The notes under the pieces: generated by a model
What the model saw: only the letters and a program-made list of their open reading frames with translations
What the model was told of the DNA's origin: nothing
Databases searched by the model: none
Made by a program: the position numbers and the translations under genes
Shown: in pieces, positions 6,428 through 8,856 of the stretch
Numbering within the stretch: the stretch's first letter is position 1
Layout of the letters: each line of letters begins with the position of its first letter
From: an uncultured Collinsella sp.
GTDB lineage: Bacteria; Actinomycetota; Coriobacteriia; Coriobacteriales; Coriobacteriaceae
DNA: 8,856 nucleotides
Assembly (NCBI GenBank): GCA_937958315.1
Contig: CALFGH010000141.1
Coordinates: 1-8,856, forward strand
Direction: 5' to 3'

Positions 6428-6543
6428 GGGGAGGAATGTAGGCCCGATTTTCGTAGATTCCGCACGAGCCGAAGACCACGTAATGTGGTCTTCGAGCGAG
6501 CCCAGGACCTGACCGAGCGAAAATCGGGCCTACATTCCTCCCC
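6428..6543 (+). repeat. 116-base inverted repeat with nested hairpin in the valS leader
   Basis: The outer arms 6428-6453 and 6518-6543 are perfect reverse complements over 26 bases; the left arm begins GGGGAGGAATGTAGG and the right arm ends CCTACATTCCTCCCC. Inside, CGAAGACCAC (6470-6479) and GTGGTCTTCG (6485-6494) form a 10-bp stem with a GTAAT loop. Between the two helices is an asymmetric internal loop of 16 bases on the left and 23 on the right. The right arm ends 20 bases before the valS ATG and 9 bases before its ribosome binding site. No T-run follows, so it is not an ordinary terminator, and I see no T-box consensus. No target-site duplication flanks it. It could be a cis-regulatory RNA, an RNase III processing site or a palindromic repeat element. 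The structure is certain; its role is not known. Confidence 0.9.
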
Positions 6544-6551
6544 GGCGGGAC

Positions 6552-6558
6552 AGGGAGA
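6552..6558 (+). promoter_or_regulatory. Ribosome binding site of valS
   Basis: AGGGAGA lies 5 bases before the ATG at 6564. Its GGGAG (6553-6557) is complementary to CTCCC at 6538-6542 in the right arm of the upstream inverted repeat. Confidence 0.7.
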
Positions 6559-6563
6559 GATAT

Positions 6564-8856
6564 ATGGAAGAGATGCCCAAGAACTACGATCCGTCGACCA
6601 ACGAGCCGGCGATCCTGCAGAAGTGGCTCGACGGCGGCTACTACAAGCGCCGTGAGGGCGTGGGCGACTGCACCGTCACCATTCCGCCTCCCAACGTGAC
6701 CGGCAAGCTCCACATGGGTCACGCCACCGACGACTCCATCCAGGACGCCATCATCCGTATGGCCCGCATGCGCGGCAAGTCCACGCGCTGGGTGCTCGGC
6801 ACCGACCACGCGGGTATCGCCACGCAGACCAAGGTCGACAAGAAGCTCAAGAGCGAGGGCATCAGCCGTCTGGAAATCGGTCGCGATAAGTTTGTTGACG
6901 CCTGCTGGGATTGGACCCACGAGTACGGCGGCATCATCGTCGAGCAGATCAAGCGCATGGGCTGCTCCGTCGACTTTGATAACGAGCGCTTCACCATGGA
7001 CGAGGACTACGCCCAGGCCGTGCGTAAGGTCTTCTGCGACTGGTACCACGACGGCCTGATTTATCGCGGCAAGCGCATCGTCAACTGGTGCCCCAACTGC
7101 ACCACCGCCATTTCGGACGACGAGGCCGAGTATAAGGACGAGAAGGGCCACCTGTGGCACCTGCGCTACCCGCTGACCGAGCCGGTCAACGGCCAGGACT
7201 ACATCGTCGTCGCCACCACGCGCCCCGAGACTATGCTCGGCGACACGGGCGTCGCCGTCTCCCCGAAGGACCCCGAGAAGGCCGCCTTCGTGGGTAAGAC
7301 CGTCAAACTCCCCATCGTCGACCGCGAGATCCCCATCTTTGAGGATTGGCATGTCGACGCCAACTTTGGCTCCGGCTTCGTTAAGGTCACGCCGGCCCAC
7401 GACCCCAACGACTACGCCATGGGTCAGGCCCACGACCTGCCGCAGATCAATATCTTCGATGAGCACGCGGTGGTCGTTGAGGGCTACGGCGAGTTCACCG
7501 GCATGAACCGCGACGAGTGCCGCGAGGCCGTCATCAAGTGGTTTGAGGAGCACGACCTGCTCGATCATGTCGACGAACTCGATCACTCCGTCATGCACTG
7601 CTACCGCTGCGATGCCGCGCTTGAGCCGTGGCTGTCCGAGCAGTGGTTCGTCGCTGTCGATAAGCTCAAGGGGCCGGCGCTCGACGCCGTCAACTCCGGC
7701 AAGGTCACCTTCCATCCCGCGCGCTGGACGCAGACCTACACCACCTGGATGGAGAACCTTAAGGACTGGTGCATCAGCCGCCAGCTGTGGTGGGGCCACC
7801 GCATTCCCGTGTTCTACTGCGAGGACTGCGGCTGGGAGGACGCCCTTACCGAGGACACCGACGTGTGCCCCAAGTGCGGCGGCCATCACGTGCACCAGGA
7901 CGAGAACGTGTTGGACACCTGGTTCAGCTCGCAGCTGTGGACTTTCGCCACGCAGGGCTGGCCTCAAAAGCCGGAGCTGCTCGAGGGCCATCACCCCACG
8001 ACGGCGCTCGTCACCGCGCGCGACATCATCGCGCTGTGGGTCGCCCGCATGGTCATGAGCTCGCTGTACTTCCTGGACGAGGTGCCGTTTAAGGACGTCG
8101 TCATCTACCCGACGATTCTTGCCAAGGACGGCAGCCGCATGTCCAAGTCCAAGGGCAACGGCGTTGACCCCATGGACCTCATTGGCGTGTACGGTGCCGA
8201 CGCCATGCGCTTCAACCTGCTCACGCTGTGCACCAATAACCAGGACGTCAAGTTCGACGCGAACATCGACAAGAAGACCAAGAAGCTCATCGACAGCCCG
8301 CGCACCGAGCAGGCTAAGTCGTTTGTGACTAAGATCTGGAACGCCAGCCGCTTCCTGCTTATGAACATGGAAGGCTACACGCCCGGTGAGCCCGTCGTGG
8401 AGACGCCGGCCGACGCCTGGATGTTCAGCCGTCTGGCCAAGGCCGTCAAGATGGTCACCGAGGGTATCGAGAAGTACACCTTTGGCGATATGGCTCGCGG
8501 CGTGCAGCAATTCTTCTGGAACGAGGTCTGCGACTGGTACGTCGAGGTCACCAAGGCCCGCCTGAAGGGCGAGGGTCGTCTGCAGGCGCAGCGCAACCTG
8601 ATCTTTGTGCTCGATACCTCCATTCGCCTGATGCACCCGCTCATGCCGTTTGTCACCGAGGAGATCTGGGACAACATGCCGGCGAGCGTGCTCGACCTGG
8701 ACGCCGAGGGCAACGTGGATCGCGCCGAGGCGCTCATGATCGCCAAGTGGCCCGAGCCCGCCGACTACGCCAAGTATGTCGACGAGGACGCCGAGCGCGC
8801 GTTTGAGCTGTGCCGTGCCGTCGTGTCTGCCGCCCGCGCCACCCGTTCGCGTTATC
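6564..8856 (+). CDS. valS: Valine--tRNA ligase (3' end missing)
   Basis: ValRS charges tRNA-Val with valine and removes mischarged threonine. The frame is open from ATG 6564 to the window end, covering 764 residues of an enzyme usually close to 880, so the end of the anticodon-binding region and the C-terminal coiled coil lie outside. Seen in order: the class I motif HMGH at 50-53; a zinc-type pair Cys176/Cys179 in NWCPNC; the editing domain signature TTRPETMLGDTGVAV starting at 218; WCISRQLWWGHRIP from 402; a second zinc ribbon with Cys419, Cys422, Cys435 and Cys438; DTWFSSQLW; and RMSKS at 525-529 as the KMSKS loop. The alpha-helical anticodon-binding domain begins about 50-60 residues later. 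ValRS genes commonly follow clpX in related genomes. The ATG has a good ribosome binding site, and the preceding leader contains the large inverted repeat, which may control this gene. Confidence 0.98.
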   Translation, partial: MEEMPKNYDPSTNEPAILQKWLDGGYYKRREGVGDCTVTIPPPNVTGKLHMGHATDDSIQDAIIRMARMRGKSTRWVLGTDHAGIATQTKVDKKLKSEGISRLEIGRDKFVDACWDWTHEYGGIIVEQIKRMGCSVDFDNERFTMDEDYAQAVRKVFCDWYHDGLIYRGKRIVNWCPNCTTAISDDEAEYKDEKGHLWHLRYPLTEPVNGQDYIVVATTRPETMLGDTGVAVSPKDPEKAAFVGKTVKLPIVDREIPIFEDWHVDANFGSGFVKVTPAHDPNDYAMGQAHDLPQINIFDEHAVVVEGYGEFTGMNRDECREAVIKWFEEHDLLDHVDELDHSVMHCYRCDAALEPWLSEQWFVAVDKLKGPALDAVNSGKVTFHPARWTQTYTTWMENLKDWCISRQLWWGHRIPVFYCEDCGWEDALTEDTDVCPKCGGHHVHQDENVLDTWFSSQLWTFATQGWPQKPELLEGHHPTTALVTARDIIALWVARMVMSSLYFLDEVPFKDVVIYPTILAKDGSRMSKSKGNGVDPMDLIGVYGADAMRFNLLTLCTNNQDVKFDANIDKKTKKLIDSPRTEQAKSFVTKIWNASRFLLMNMEGYTPGEPVVETPADAWMFSRLAKAVKMVTEGIEKYTFGDMARGVQQFFWNEVCDWYVEVTKARLKGEGRLQAQRNLIFVLDTSIRLMHPLMPFVTEEIWDNMPASVLDLDAEGNVDRAEALMIAKWPEPADYAKYVDEDAERAFELCRAVVSAARATRSRY

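Noticed and set aside
6428..6543. MITE with terminal inverted repeats
   Set aside because: The arm length would fit, but no target-site duplication flanks the element and there is only one copy in this window. It is not excluded and would need a genome-wide search.
6378..6563. T-box riboswitch upstream of valS
   Set aside because: The conserved T-box sequence and an alternative terminator with a T-run are both absent. The structure is instead one long perfect hairpin.
6544..6563. Rho-independent terminator formed by the long valS-leader hairpin
   Set aside because: The sequence after the right arm is GGCGGGACAGGGAG, with no T-run, and leads directly into the valS ribosome binding site.
6333..8636. 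A 767-codon open frame on the minus strand opposite valS, extending through the valS leader
   Set aside because: It lies antisense to a certain gene with clear ValRS motifs. Its translation is rich in Val, Leu, Gly, Asp and His with no recognisable domain, as expected from reverse reading of C/G-ending codons.

Overview
This is a GC-rich bacterial chromosomal window in which every recognisable gene lies on the + strand. The gene order (a leucine tRNA, then trigger factor, clpP, clpX, valS), the strong preference for C or G at third codon positions and the protein sequences suggest a coriobacterial actinobacterium, with Collinsella or a close relative as my best guess. The assignment comes from recognition, not from a search.

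Layout: (1) Bases 1-2468 hold the 3' part of a molybdenum hydroxylase of the xanthine dehydrogenase family. It joins a [2Fe-2S] domain and the molybdopterin catalytic domain in one chain, and it ends in an intrinsic terminator. (2) A tRNA-Leu(UAG) at 2609-2692 has its own extended -10 promoter. (3) Trigger factor (tig) starts 90 bases after the tRNA, probably at a TTG codon. (4) A long hairpin separates tig from the clpP-clpX pair, which are one base apart and encode the ATP-dependent Clp protease; a strong terminator follows clpX. (5) valS, cut off by the window end, follows a 5' region of about 190 bases with its own extended -10 promoter and a very large inverted repeat.

Functionally, most of the window is a housekeeping block for protein synthesis and quality control. 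A tRNA and ValRS supply translation, trigger factor catches nascent chains at the ribosome exit, and ClpXP unfolds and degrades proteins. The molybdenum enzyme is a separate metabolic unit, isolated by its terminator.

The most unusual element is the valS leader (6428-6543). It has two 26-base arms that are perfect reverse complements, a nested 10-bp hairpin inside, and a pyrimidine-rich 3' arm that ends 20 bases before the valS start codon. No T-box consensus is visible. It is either an undescribed cis-regulatory RNA or a palindromic mobile or repeat element. Smaller oddities are an acidic insertion and long linker in ClpX, a divergent prolyl-isomerase domain in trigger factor, and a terminator-like hairpin in the tig-clpP gap.
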